64,000 nucleotides of DNA from Epiperipatus broadwayi. Lineage: Eukaryota > Onychophora > Udeonychophora > Euonychophora > Peripatidae. This document shows, one piece after another, positions 1-13,016 of the stretch (the stretch's first letter is position 1; each line of letters starts with the position of its first letter). The notes under the pieces were generated by a model, which saw only the letters and a program-made list of their open reading frames with translations, ran no database searches and had not been told where the DNA came from. Both the position numbers and the translations under genes were made by a program. Location: positions 1,984,001 to 2,048,000 of the forward strand of contig JAQFVV010000013.1 of assembly GCA_028023455.1 (NCBI GenBank). The letters run 5' to 3'.

Positions 1-515
1 AAACCGACTGTTTAGAAAACCGGTTTTCAAATTCTAACTTTTTCATAAAACTGGTTTAAATCAGTTTTGAATTTTTCCGGATTAACAACAAGAAATACTT
101 ATAACTTAAAATAGAAATTTAAATTTTTTTGTTTGCTATAATTCAAAATACAAAAAAGAATAGATAAAGTACATATGTGTACATGCGTAAAATAAAACAT
201 TAACACATTTAAGTAATTATACATTAATACTCTTAAAAATTACAGAAGTCAAAAACTGTTTAACATTCAATTGTTTAATATGTAAATTATTAATTTATTT
301 CTTATTTTGTTTAATAAAATATGACTTCAAAAAGCAAAGAACGTCAATAGATTTACTGCTTAGTCATGTCCTTACATTTTAATCTTTTTAGCAAATTAAT
401 ATATAAGTGTTATGTATACATTTAAAATGGATCTTTTTTTACAGAAAAACTGGTTTTCGAATTCCAAAATTTTCTTTAAAAAAACGGTTTTTAAATCCGG
501 TTTCTAGAAACCGAC
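1..515. repeat. AT-rich repeat with CCGGTTT-containing ends, left side cut by the window
   Basis: Two blocks rich in aaaaccggtttt-like motifs lie at about 1-80 and 443-515, with AT-rich filler between them. They match as imperfect direct repeats (left at about 16, right at about 446). Because the core motif is a near palindrome they also match as inverted repeats. This looks like the paired ends of a miniature transposon or two copies of a short dispersed repeat. No coding capacity is visible and the left end may run beyond the window, so the class is unresolved. Confidence 0.35.
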
Positions 516-3500
516 AAACCCTAAACCTAACATTGTAGAAAAGCTTGTCACTGAGAAATAGTGGAAGATAGCCATCTTCATGATCACTTTTTAATGTGAT
601 GGATAGATGGGATTAGCAGATCATTTCCCATGATGTGCATGTTATACATGACTCCAAATCATGGCATGGAAAATAATGGAATCCTTCACATGATATTACT
701 ATATCTTTTTGAGGATTATAGATGAAATGGTATAGAAACAATATTTAGCTGCAAATATTATTGTGATCAGTTACCATCTTCATTTTTATTTTCAATATAA
801 ATATTACCCTGCTTGATTTGGTGCAGTGATGGAATGGCGAACAGGAACTCATTGTCCATGAATCTATATAACTCAGCTGTTATTATTTCTGGTGTTCAAA
901 TTTTTTATGAACTTAAAAACATTCAATTATTTTTTAAATGCTAATATTAAAATGAAATCTTAAATAGCATAAACAAAACAAAATGAAGAATGCAAAGTAA
1001 AATCGAAATAAGATAACGGTGATAAGGAAAAGACATATAGATCTTCTTGAAGGATTTTAAATGAGGGAGGTAAAAATCATTGTGCATTTCAGTATAAGAT
1101 AAAAATAATAATCAGTAGATAAAAACATAGATTTAACTTTGACATGTCAAGTTTTTCTAAATCTATATTCATTAACTAAATATATTATGTCATTTTTTTT
1201 TATAATTTCATTTTTTAAACCATATTCACAGCTTTACTAATATTGATATTTGGATATTGATAATTATAGTGTTTTAATTAATCAGGACCCATACAGTTCT
1301 TACTTTTCCTTTTATGGATAGAATCATAATTTAAGTAGGTAATAGTAATTGTTAAACTTTGCCAATGTATGTAATTTAAGAAGAAGCACACTTTTCTTTG
1401 AAATTATTTACTATTGAATTCCCTTTTTAGTAGGATATATGTGGGGATTAGTGTATGGATATGATTTTAAAAATAATTTTTATTTTTATTTTTTTATTTT
1501 GGTGTGTGCATGTGTGTATATATATATTATTCATTAGTGGAGATGATAGCAAAAAAAAACAAATTTAAGTCCAAATTGTAAAAGATAAAAAACTTGAATA
1601 AAAATGAGGTTATACTAAAGATAAATGATCTAGATTCTAGAGTATGATTTATTTTAAAACAAAATCTTTGGATTACTACTACAAGGAAAAGATTCATTCA
1701 TTTGCAAGAAATATTAGAGCATGTTTGCCCTGCAGTGGCAGTTTATGACTAATAATGCTACTGTTTTTCTATGAAATTTCATCTGAAATAAGAATATATT
1801 TATTAGAACTTATTCTTTTATTTAAAATGTGTTTTTTTTTATTATTATTAAAGGGTGTATTTTATTATATATTCAATTAAATTTAGTTGTTTTGATGGAA
1901 TGGGAGAAGAAACAGTGATGATTTGTTTAGGGAGAATTGAACTTAGAAATATAGAAATTACTAAAGGTAAATTGATGATAATTGTAGTTAGTTGAAATAT
2001 GTTTGAAATGTAGAATGTGCATAATAATAATTATTAAAAATAGTCTAAAATGGTAAGTGGGACCTTTTTTGTAGCTAATATGTCACAATGATAAAAATCG
2101 TAAACAATATTTTTCATTAAGAACTAATTAACAACACAATTTAAAAATTTTTCATGGAATCAAAATTGGTAAATTGAGTGGAAACTCTTTGGATATACTT
2201 CATGTGACCTTATATTTATTTCAGATATTATTTAAATACAGTTTTATTGGTTTGTGATGTACATTAAATATCTTTTTTTATTATTTTTTTAATAAAAATT
2301 CATGACATTTCTGAACAATGAAGAAATGTCAAAGTATTATTGAGGTATTGCTTATCTTGAAGCAGTCTTTTTTTTAGAAAAATTATAGGCAACCCATTAT
2401 TTTTAGAATACCAAAACAAAATTTATATATTTTTAAAATAAATAATTTTAACAATCTTATTAACTTTGCAAGAATTGATGTTGTCTATAAATTGCAATGC
2501 TATATTTCAGTGGGACCTCTCTAAAGTGGATGTCAATGTGTATATCTCAGATCTCATCGGCTGTAACAAAAACCATCTCTATAATTGTTAATTTTCTGAA
2601 ATCACATTGAGTCTTCACAACCATTCATCTATGACTGGAAGCTATCTATTTAATAAAAGCAGTAAAAATATTCTTGCTGCAGTCCATAACAGTTATAACA
2701 TGATAAATACTGCAGATATTTTTATCCTTAAAAAATTTCAAACATTTTGAAGATAACATAACACCTATGTATTTTAAATTTTCTTCATGGATTCCATCTG
2801 GACCTGACCTCTTTCCATAAGAGCTGTCAAATTTTAATGAGTCAGAAGAGTAGAAATATCAGACAGATACTTGAGTTTTGATCAACATTCAAAACATGAT
2901 TAAAGTATTTTATCTGTTCAAAATCTCATCATTATCATATAAAAAATGTTATTTATTGATTCTACCATTTTCCAGATTCATTGTTATTTCCAATTCTTTT
3001 AAAAGTACAGATAACGATGAAAAATGTTTGTATTTCCTTTGTAGTTTTAATCTCACAATCATTTTTATATCTCTGAACTGCTATTATAATCTCATATTAC
3101 TTATAATGCTATGAATTTGTTTTTTGTATAGCAGAGAATGTGACATATTTTCTTTTAGTAAAGTCACTAATAATGCTATCATGAAACAATTTGAATTTTC
3201 TTTTTTAATGAAACTGAGGACAACTTATAGCAGAAGAGTATCCATGCTTTAGTAGTAATATAAGGTGATGTGCAAAATTCAATAACAACAGACCATTGAC
3301 ATTCACAGACCCATGATTAATATTTCCAATAATTTGGGGCTACAAATTATTGTTTTTATCAATTTATGCTTTAAAGTCATAAATTTTAATTTTTTAAAAC
3401 ATGAAACCAAAACTATCTATCAAGGAATAAAATATTTATGTCATTGAATTTTTGAAAACTTGTTGGACTATAAACAATGATAAAATGAGTGCAAGTACAG

Positions 3501-4250
3501 TTGTAGAAATCAGTTTTTCATATCATTAGCATTTGAGATATATTCAAAATTCCATGAATCGAGGATAATTCCCAATATCATCTAGTCTGCTTACATTAGA
3601 TATGTTCTGCCATCAATTTGTAACAGTCAACCTATTAATTAAGCTTTCTTTTTCTGAAAGACAAATTTCACTATAGGTAGTAGTATCAATCTTAAATTAT
3701 CCTATGTTCAACTTTTGAACAGTCCACATCAAACATTTTAAGTACTTTTTATTCAGAAAAAAATTGGAAATATTTACTATTATTAAAATAGATTTTTTTT
3801 ATTTTATTATATGAATAAATTCCCATATCAGTAATTTACCAAAAAAAAAAAGATGTACCCTGTAAATACACAACTACATTATCTTTCATGTTCAAAAATA
3901 AACAGATAAATTATTCGATATATAAAATCTATAGATATTCATTAAGTCAGGATTTTCTGGTGAAATAAGTTTGGAGAAGCTGTTTTTAGTGGCAAATTTA
4001 TTATAATGATTTTATTTCACCTATGTTATTCTATGATATATATATATATATGTGTGTGTTTATATATTATTAAAATTATTTAAATGTGCTGTTGCATTTA
4101 TTATAGCTAATTTCTGTTATCAGTGTTTAGATTTTGTTCTTTTGACAAAAATACTGCTAATGTAGTTAATTTTATCTCTGTTACTTTTTTTTCTTGAGTC
4201 TTAAGGCTTAATTTGTTCTTATGGTAGTTGTAGTATTTTGTAGTTATTAA
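516..4250. other. Gene-free AT-rich stretch
   Basis: No protein-like reading frame, RNA gene or clear repeat boundary was found on either strand. Short TA/TG microsatellites occur near 1507-1530 and 4036-4060. The longest open frame (about 2878-3114, plus) is hydrophobic, low in complexity and resembles no family I know, so I treat it as chance. Confidence 0.5.
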
Positions 4251-4254
4251 TTAG

Positions 4255-4560
4255 TTGGACTGTTTTCATCATCTAGTTGGATTTTTAAATGTTTTTAGAA
4301 AAATTCAAACTTTATATCTCTCTAAATATTTTCAACTGTTAGTAATAATTCAGAAGTTATTTTAGAAGATGGTTTGAGTGATATTATTCATCTCTTTGAT
4401 TCTAAAGATCACCAATTTAATTCCTGTACTAGTTGACTGGTCAGGTTAAGAACATTTGAAGAAAAGAGAATAAAAATTCTCTTCAAAACATTGTATTATT
4501 TACTAATCTGTTATTACTAATAGTTGAATGCATAAAGTTTAAACTTTTTAAAAGAATATC
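4255..4560. repeat. Inverted pair of SINE-like repeat copies
   Basis: The left half (about 4255-4400) reads as the minus-strand form of a repeat also seen near 55.40-55.72 kb and 22.48-22.64 kb. Shared landmarks are the strings ttcaactgttagtaata and gagtgatattattc. The right half (about 4420-4560) carries the same landmarks on the plus strand, including actggtcagg and caaaacattgtatta. The two copies therefore face each other as a diverged inverted repeat. The 55.6 kb relative has a tRNA-like head with pol III A and B boxes, so a tRNA-derived SINE is the best guess. Neither copy here keeps a clear head. Confidence 0.45.
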
Positions 4561-5244
4561 AAACAATTCACTAGATAACAGTTTCCTTAGCATTAGCATA
4601 TTCTGCTGATAAATATTGTAGCCATGTGTAGAGGAAAAGTTATCTCACTAAACATCTGAATACTATATTGTCATGAGAAATATTTGCTAGTGCATTTAAG
4701 TCTATTCCTTTGCAGTTTTTCCACCAGATATCAAAGGAGAAATTGCTTCACAGAAAGCTGTTGAGCAGATCAAGTTGCTCATGACTCAATATAGTTTTAC
4801 CACTTAAGTCTTGTTTCAAATCAGAATGTTCTTGTTAGATGTTCAGCCAAATCTATAATCAAAGAATTATATGTAACAAATGAAATTACTATGATGTTAC
4901 AAACAAATTTTCCAAATCTAGCAGAAATGCTAGCTGGTTTTGATTTTTCTAGTTGCAATTAGTCTCATCAATATAGATTTGGGACATTCCATAGTCATTG
5001 TACTCATTTGTTTTATAAATGTGATTTAATAGTCACTGATCTAAGTAAATTTGAGCAAATGCAAACCAAACCATGAACGATGTAGTTAGTGTCTGTCGAA
5101 TTTATTGCTGACTGAATTGGAAGATTTAATAGAACCACTTTTGCTTTTAGTTTTTGGTTGACATCTTTCCGTTGCGATATTTTATTAATAATTATGCCAT
5201 TTTTAAAAAAAAAAAAACATATACTAAATAATTTAAAGTTGTAA

Positions 5245-5370
5245 TTATAAATTTTATTAAACGACCATTATTATATTAAGTAATAATTTACTAAGGCTGT
5301 AACCTTAGAAATAAACGTCTGAAAAATACGAAGGTAGGGACCTCTATAGGTCTTAAATAAATAAGTAAAT
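5245..5370 (+). repeat. Single arm of a palindromic repeat family (relative at 50.77-50.99 kb)
   Basis: The segment with aaggctgtaaccttag, cgtctgaaaaa and tagggacctct matches, in the same order and spacing, the left arm of the palindrome at 50811-50880. About 40 bp of AT-rich sequence upstream of the arm also matches. The second, inverted arm is absent here. This shows that the 50.8 kb palindrome belongs to a dispersed family rather than being a one-off. Confidence 0.5.
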
Positions 5371-5698
5371 ATTGTTCATTTTTTAAAATAAGATTTTGAA
5401 GATACACATTTATTTTTAAATCTATTTGGAATTGAGAAGAAATATTTATCTGTTTTTTTTTTCTTTTTTTTATGGCCACCTAAAATAAATGTAGATGATA
5501 ATCTTAGTTTACATTTAAAAATTCATACTATAATGTATATTTAAATTATTTCACCAGTTTTATATAGTATAAACTTATTTTATAAAGTCTTTCCAAATGT
5601 TTTATTTTATTCTGAAGAACTCAATAGAAATTAATTTTTGCTGGCTGTGACAGTAACTTCAATTAGCTTGCTACTACAGCATTTACAATGAACTTCTT

Positions 5699-5718
5699 GT
5701 GTGTGTGTGTGTGTGTGT
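5699..5718. repeat. (GT)10 microsatellite
   Basis: Ten uninterrupted GT dinucleotides, followed by a short local duplication of attcattaggaaac. Confidence 0.9.
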
Positions 5719-6559
5719 TCATTAGGAAACTATTCATTAGGAAACCATTATTTTAGTTAAGTTTTTATTATCGAAACCTAATAGCAGCTTTTTTCTCTCT
5801 CAATAAACCTTCAATAAATGAAACTTTTAAATAAAACTGTCTAAATTATGTTTCTCAGTAAAAGTTATTTGCATAAAAATATAATTGTTTAATTAAATCA
5901 TGTTTTTCAGAAAAAATACTATTTGCATAAAGATATTTAAGTATAATGAGAGCCGTTTATGAAATAAATAAAATGATGTGCCACAACGAATAATAAAATG
6001 ATACTATTATACATACATAATTAAAATGAAAACTAAAATGATTATATTATATATATTGCATTTATAATATAGATTTTTACAATGCTGAAAAATATGTAAT
6101 ACTTAAAACTAACACAATGTCCTTTGTTATCAAATGGATCTATGTTACAGATGAAAAAAATTCACTTTCCTTTGCTATTCATAAATCTTCCAGCCTTACA
6201 TATATTAACGGAACATACGCTGGTATCAAAGTCATCCACATTACAGATTTAGAATATATCCACTTTTATTTACTATGCAGACCTTATATAAATAGTAGAT
6301 TAGAACAATGTTTATGAGAATTAATTTCAAAAAGGCTAATTTGAAATTCAATTGAAGCTACAAGAACATCTTGGTTGATTTGAGATTCACCTTTATAAAT
6401 TATTTGTTCTAGTCTACTATCTATCTATGATCTTGAATAGCAGATAAAAGTATATTATTATTTTATCTATAATTAGCAAGTCTTGTATTAATATAACCTG
6501 CATATCGAGATTTATTGTTCTAAATTTTAATTTTTTTATGTGCATATATATATATATAT

Positions 6560-9500
6560 TGTAACCTAACTAGAATGAGATAAGGGTATGAGAAAGAGAA
6601 GAGAGAGAGAAAAAAGAAGAGAAAATGCTAATAATGAAATGGAGATAGAATAGAGGGAGAAAATTATGAAATGGAGGTAAACATGATGATGATGAAAGGT
6701 ACATGGAATAGGAAGAGGGAGCAGATGATAAGGGAGGTATAGAGAGAGATGTAAATTGTATCTTAATGAAAGGAGAGAGAGGTATGTGAGAAAGAAAGAA
6801 GAGAAAGAGAAATATAATACTAATAATGAAATGGAGCTAATGATAATGGTAAGAGTAAATGATGGAAAAGAAAAGAATTGAGGAGGAAGAGAAATGGGGA
6901 AAAGTAACAGAAATGATATTTGTAATGGAGAGAGAAAAGGAGTGAGATGATTGAAAGATATGAAAGAGATATAAGAAGAAGATGGAATAAAGAAGAGAAT
7001 AATGAAATAAGATGATAGAAAGAAATGACAAATGAATGTTTTAAATAGCTGAGATGATAGAAAGATATGGAAGAGAGATATAAGAAGAAGATGGAATAAA
7101 GGAGAGAGAAATGAAATGAAATAAAATATAAATGAGAGACTCTAAACGACTCAGCTCAGTAGGGTTACAATAAATTTAAAGAAAAGAGATGATGATCCAG
7201 AGATGTATAATCCAATAAAGGTCAAATCCAATACTGATGAACTATAACTACTACAGCATATTAATATTTTAATAAACCATACAAAAGATTATCTAAATTA
7301 CTAATCAATGCTTACCATATTAGTCCTACTAATAGATTATACACTCTCTGAATAAGACCTACGATGCTTTGCTTTAAAATATCTTACAGAATTATATTTA
7401 CTAAAACAACAAGAGTAAATAACCTCAGGGATTTTAAAACTAATACTCTTGTGTAAAATTAAAGTTTAAGTTAAGTTGCCTAATAAAGAATTACTGTGAT
7501 TAATAAATAAATAAGTGACATCTTAGCTGACCATAAAATAATTATAATATGTTCAATCTTAAAATAATAAACAAAACAAATATTAATTCACCAAAATTTA
7601 ATAAATCAATTTAAATTTAACTAATAATTGCCTATTATCTAAGATATTACTTGAGCAAAGAAAAGAGCAAGGGTACTTTTAATGCCTTTCCATACTCACA
7701 GACAACCACTAAAGACCTCAAATGCAAATGAATTAGAATTCTTTAAATATATCAGATTTAAGATGATGATAGATGAAGTGCAGTGAATATAAGATAAGGT
7801 GTAGCATTTAAAATAATATTAATTAAAATATTCTTCTGAAGTACTAATATTGTTAATCTGATATTGCATAATCTTCAGTCTGAAAGATATACTGATAATT
7901 TTAAAAAAAATAAACTTTTAACTAAGTATTTAATTAAGTATCTGCTCTAATGCAATTATCTGTATTTATGATTCAATATGAGAATCATTACTTTAACATA
8001 GATTTTTTTAAATTTTCAAGTTAATATTAACTATATTTAATTAACTTAGAATATACTTGTAAATTTCTGAATTGAAGATTCAATAACTTTTACTTTTTAA
8101 GATTTTGTGAACTTGGAACCCAAGACAATAATATATTCTCATATAAAAGTAAAACAAACAAAACAAAACTTTTGAAATAATAATAATTTGTTTTATTAAT
8201 AATGAGAAGACATGTCTACAAATGTAGTAGAATACAAACAATGCCAATACCGCACTAAGATTTAACACAATTATTTGGACTCTTAACAGTTTTATTTAAC
8301 TTACATTAATAGACTTAATAACCTATAAAGGTTATTCTCTGTTACTTTCTTTTAATAATTATATTTTTCTCAAAAAAAAAAAATTTTAAACTTTAATTAT
8401 CATATGTATTTAATAAGCACACTACTATCCTTCTTTATTAGACTAATTGATAACATTATTGTGTCATCTAATAATCAGAATGATACACAGAACTAGGTTT
8501 ATATTGAAAACTCTAAGCTTAATTTTATACTCCTCAACTTAACAAATGCTAAGTTAGAATAAGAATATTGAACAATACTTTTTTTAAAAATATCATCACT
8601 AGTTTCATGGATATAACTAATATCATAGCTAGATATATGTTTAAATCAGATTAAGCTAATATTAAAATTAAATTAACTTAAGTGTATGGGACAATCATTC
8701 ATCAGAGATCAGTTATACCTTTTTAAAAATAACTTTAGTTCACATAAAATTATTCCCTCAATGTTTTAAAGATAATGATGTAACAGACACATCCAGCTGT
8801 GAAATTCTGGATGAAAATATTAAATTAGTATGTGTGAATTGCCACTTATACCATATGCATATTTAACATACTTTAAAATAAATATAACTTTTGTTGGTTA
8901 GCTTGTGCGTGATAAAACTATCATAGCAACACAATTCAAACATTGATATACCTATGAGCTTTAAATTAGCTACAACTACCTGAAGAAATACATTTCCTCA
9001 AACAAGCATATCTTGTCATCACAAATCTAAAACAAATGCAACATCACCTACTGTGGTGGAACTAGCATTAAGTCATCATGAATGATAGGCAAAAAAGATA
9101 TAAAAATACTAAGCTCCTCAGAGCTGGAAAAGAATGTGGTGGTTTCCAAAATACCTAACTACGAGGCAAAATTTAGATGTCTGGAATTCATCTTCAGTCC
9201 ATCTGGGAACAGGAACACACACCAGAAAAGCACAATTCTCTCATGGGATTTCCATTGCTTATAAATGTGATCATCATCACTGAAAATACAATACAATACC
9301 CTCTTTTTTGGGAATAAGCACTATCAAATCATGGAAATACAATACAATAAGGATGGAGGATTTATCTACTCCATAAGCATATTCAAAAATTATTACTAAG
9401 CCTAACTCTTGAGGCTAACAAATGCTAACTAATAGCAAGATATATACTTCACCTTAATTAATTAAGTTATTCCTAAGAGGTCTAAAAATACAAAACGTAT

Positions 9501-12203
9501 ATCCAATGTTCAAACCAACAAAGCAAACTATGTGTCAAATGACTACTGTAGAAAATACTTTAAACTTAAATGCATATAAAATTCTAGGCAAGGCACAATG
9601 CACACATAACAAAATATTAAATGCTAAAATATAGTAACTAATGGATTTTTAAATTGTAAATTAAATGCAAGAATATTTACTTCTCATTGAATATAAAATA
9701 TTTGTAGTTATTCTTAATATAACATTCATAAAACAAATGAATGGATATTCTCTGATAAACTTCTTTAGTAAATTTTAAAAAATTGAGTAAAACATCCCAT
9801 TTATATGAAAATAAGACTGTGATATTTAAATCTCTATAATAAAATTATTAAATAGAAACTAGCTAGTGTAATGCTTGATAAATAAACTAAATCTACTTAA
9901 GAATGGCAAAAAACATTTGGTCATTCAAATAAACCTATTTCATTTTAAAATTATAACCCTAGTTTACCTGTATATTTATGCAAAAGTGTTAAAAAAAAAT
10001 TAATAACAAATATTTTTATGGTTTTTCTTTTTTTTTAAAACCAATAAAGCAGACCATAAAAAAAAAAAATAATACATTAACTTAAGTTCATATTTCCGCT
10101 CCGTGACGATTTTTTCCATTTCATAACGTGTAGACAATTTATCCAGGTTAAGATATCGATTTGAATTCGAAGCTTCCAATACATTTATATACATGGCAAT
10201 CATTTCCAAATGAAAATGTTCAATAGTTCATTAATAATATTTTTTAAAACAATTTTTTAAAAAAAATTAAATAATAAGATTAAGCCGGCATGAAACAAAA
10301 TAAATTCTTCAGTTGAACACACTTTAATTTATTTATAAGATCTCGAGTTCAAAATTGCATATAATAATAATAATAATATATATTTCTTTATCTGAAGTTC
10401 TTTATCCTCCTTTAGGAAATCGTTTTTTTTAAAATATAGCTTTTTTTTAAAATAGTTTCCTAATAATATTCCAAGACGTATTTACTTTTAAAATTAATTT
10501 CCTTTGCTTACTTTTAAATATGAGAGTAGAAATTTTTTACTGTTCAAGACATTTCTACGTTTATATGCTATAATTAATGCCATAAAGTTATTTTTAAATA
10601 CTGGCAAGTATGACCATTTATAATGTACTCAATAACTATTAATTCATTATTAATCATTATAGATTGCTTTAAAGTTTTATTTCCAAATATGTGTCCTTTC
10701 TTACGGTGTAAATAAAATTATCCTTTAAAATGTATATATTATCTGTTTGCATTTAGCTAAACAAATCATTTTTATATATGTCAAGATATAAGTAATAACT
10801 TTTCTTTAAAAAAAAAAAATCATTCTTTATAGTTTCACTGTAATCGAATGTAGCAGCTTCTTTATAATGTTTTTTTTTTAAACTTTAAAAAAAAATTTCT
10901 CTCTTTCTTTTTTTTTTTACATATACTTTTAATCTAACAGGAAAAATAATTAGCATTTTATTTTCAAAATAGTTTAATACAACCGAACGCTTATTTATGG
11001 AAATGATTAATAGTTTGTTCCTTAACCTTATTTCCAAGTAAAGAAAATTAAACAAATTAATGTCATATAATATGTGAGATGCTTTATTCATTCTAGACAT
11101 TTTTAACTATGATTCCTATGCCTTGACTGAAATTCAAATTGTCAGAAAAATGGATTACCTTTTCTTTTAGCCCTCCTTCATTACAAGACGATTTTAAATA
11201 TTTTAGACAGACTTGTATTTTTTTTAGAAATATCAAGTTCTTTAAAAAAAATTACTTTTATTAATAAAAATTTTAAGATCCACACCAGTTGAATCAAAAA
11301 AAAATCAGCCCCAGAATGGTCCCTCGATATCCATTTTCTCACAATTTTTCATCCACCTACAATTCATTTAAAAACCAATAAAAATTATTTTTTTGTTAAA
11401 TTTTAATATTCTGACAAACCAGCTGTGGAATCAATCTACTGACATAATCAATATAATTTTCCCATACCACGTCACGTTCAGCTGCAAAGTCAAAATTTTT
11501 GTATTACAAATCTAAAACAATTTTTTTAATGATATTTTACACAACACAATAGTAATAAATATAAAATTTAAAGTTATACCTTTTATTAAACCTTTAAATA
11601 TTTCATTAAAAATAATTTTATCCACACATTTGCTTTATTTACTTATTTTAAACAATACTGGAGTTAAATTATTTTTTTATTCTTATGTTTCCATGTCAAT
11701 GCATGCACATATTCTCACATATGTCTGGCTTTACATTAATTGTTTAAAATTATTTTTAGAATTACAACAATAAAATGTTAATAAATATTTAATCCAAATA
11801 ATTTTTATAACTGGAATGCTAAACTACAAAACTAATAACTAATATTCTTATTTTTTTTAATAAAAACTTACATATCATTTTTTTTTTAAATTTATTACTT
11901 ATTCCACTTAATAATAGAATAGATTATACAGTAGTTATTTTCGAATAGATTTACTATTTATCAATTCACCATTATTTTCTCTTTTTTTTAACATTTGCTT
12001 ATGTTAAATTATTACCTAATATCATTTATCAAACCAACTAATATTATTAAAAATATTTAGATTATCCTATTTTAATAATTAACTAATTTAATTTCCATTT
12101 TTATCATCATTATTTTTTTTATCCAAAATTTTAAACAAAAGGTTAAGCTAAGATAATCTTGATTACCTCTTGGAACTAAGTGACACTTCAGTTAGGTACA
12201 ACA
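6560..12203 (-). repeat. 3' long terminal repeat (about 5.64 kb)
   Basis: This is the downstream LTR in the element's minus-strand orientation. It aligns throughout with 14533-20163, with scattered substitutions and small indels amounting to a few percent by eye. Its inner edge (ggtacaaca, 12195-12203) abuts the polypurine tract. The outer edge is tgtaacctaac at 6560. Near the outer edge is a purine-rich, internally repetitive zone (about 6571-7145). No conserved long reading frame is present on either strand. LTRs of this length are far above the usual few hundred bases to about 2 kb. Confidence 0.85.
6571..7145. repeat. Purine-rich (GA) low-complexity tract with internal repeats, LTR copy 1
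   Basis: The plus strand is almost free of cytosine over about 570 bp and is built of GAGA, GATGATAG and AAGAAGATGG blocks. A block containing gatataagaagaagatgg appears twice, around 6970 and 7075. The tract is matched at 14545-15115 in the other LTR, so it predates the insertion. The short serine/leucine-rich frames it opens on the minus strand are a by-product of this composition. Confidence 0.8.
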
Positions 12204-12214
12204 TTCTCCCCGTT
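12204..12214 (-). other. Polypurine tract
   Basis: The minus strand reads AACGGGGAGAA immediately before the 3' LTR start TGTTGTACC. This is the position and composition expected for the plus-strand DNA primer site of an LTR retroelement. One C interrupts the purine run. Confidence 0.7.
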
Positions 12215-12319
12215 AGAGAAAAAAAAATAATATAAAAATAACACTAATTATAATTTAAACATATATGCTCTTTTTATTACCAATTAATAATTAATAGCTA
12301 CGTTTGACAAACATTGTCT

Positions 12320-12523
12320 CTAACTTGCATTATTAACTAATATACTAGCTTTACAAAATTTAAATTGTTTGGGATAAGGTATCAAATTTCTGGCATTGTA
12401 GGTACCTCTCGACTTCAACTCTTTATTCTTACTTTTCATTGCATTAAAGCAATACTCCTTACCAAAAATTTTCCTAAAATCCAGCATACTATCACATTTA
12501 AATTTTGTCTTTGCATTTTTCAC
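12320..12523 (-). CDS. Hypothetical 67-aa frame in the LTR-element interior
   Basis: A basic 67-residue frame downstream of the lysine-rich repeats and just upstream of the polypurine tract. It contains Arg-Gly-Thr-Tyr-Asn-Ala-Arg-Asn-Leu-Ile-Pro-Tyr-Pro near the C-terminus. I recognise no domain. It could be the tail of a once longer internal protein that also included the frames at 12538-12988, now separated by stops, or it could be chance. Confidence 0.25.
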   Translation of the reverse strand: MKNAKTKFKCDSMLDFRKIFGKEYCFNAMKSKNKELKSRGTYNARNLIPYPKQFKFCKASILVNNAS

Positions 12524-12537
12524 TTCTTTTTTCCTAA

Positions 12538-12988
12538 CTAACCTTTTTTAAAAGACTTTATTTCATCCTTCTTTAGTCTAACTTTGGCTTTTATCTTCTC
12601 CAGTATTTTATTTCTGGATCTCTTAAAATCAATATCACTGATCAGCTTTCTGTTTTCTTCCTTGAATTTGCTTTTAACTTTTTCCAAATATCTTTTTGGG
12701 TTTATCTCTTTCTTATGAATATTCAAATTAAATATGTCTCTAAACTTATCCTTAAATTTTACGTTAATTTCACTCACTTCTTTATTTACTAATTTCACGT
12801 TCTTTACTCTTTTTTAAATAAACAACATTGGGCAACATTTCTTTTGCTCTCTTAAGTTTAACACTAGCTTTTCCTAACTCTCTCTTAGGATCAATTTTTT
12901 TCTTAAGAATATTTTCATGAAATATCTCTCTTAATTTATCTTTAAATTTTACATTAATTTTACTTACTTCCTTATTACTTAATACCAT
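12538..12988 (-). pseudogene. Lysine-rich protein fragment made of two diverged copies of one motif
   Basis: Two overlapping minus-strand frames (12782-12988 and 12538-12798) encode the same pattern twice. Each has Asn-Lys-Glu-Val-Ser, then Ile-Asn-Val-Lys-Phe-Lys-Asp-Lys, then an Ile-Phe, Asn-Ile, Lys-Lys series and a Pro-Lys-Arg. The copies are about 190-200 bp apart. A stop codon and frame change separate them, and neither has a convincing ATG. They follow the 258-aa coiled-coil gene on the same strand, so they may be the degraded downstream part of the same structural polyprotein. The charge would suit nucleic-acid binding, but no zinc knuckle is present. The function is unknown. Confidence 0.45.
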
Positions 12989-13016
12989 ATGTTTTTTAAT
13001 TATTTCTACATCTATC

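Noticed and set aside
6837-7031. Serine/leucine/isoleucine-rich frames opposite the GA tract (also 14730-14996)
   Set aside because: They are a direct by-product of a cytosine-poor purine tract read on the opposite strand. The composition explains the absence of stops.
9082-9264. A 60-codon plus-strand frame conserved in both LTRs (also 17014-17196)
   Set aside because: Between the LTR copies most base differences change the amino acid, and only about two are silent. This is what neutral sequence would show. The frame is also antisense to the element.
10000-10209. A minus-strand frame with a hydrophobic end, present in both LTRs (also 17918-18142)
   Set aside because: The C-terminal part diverges by frameshift between the copies and no family resemblance is seen, so it is probably chance in AT-rich DNA.
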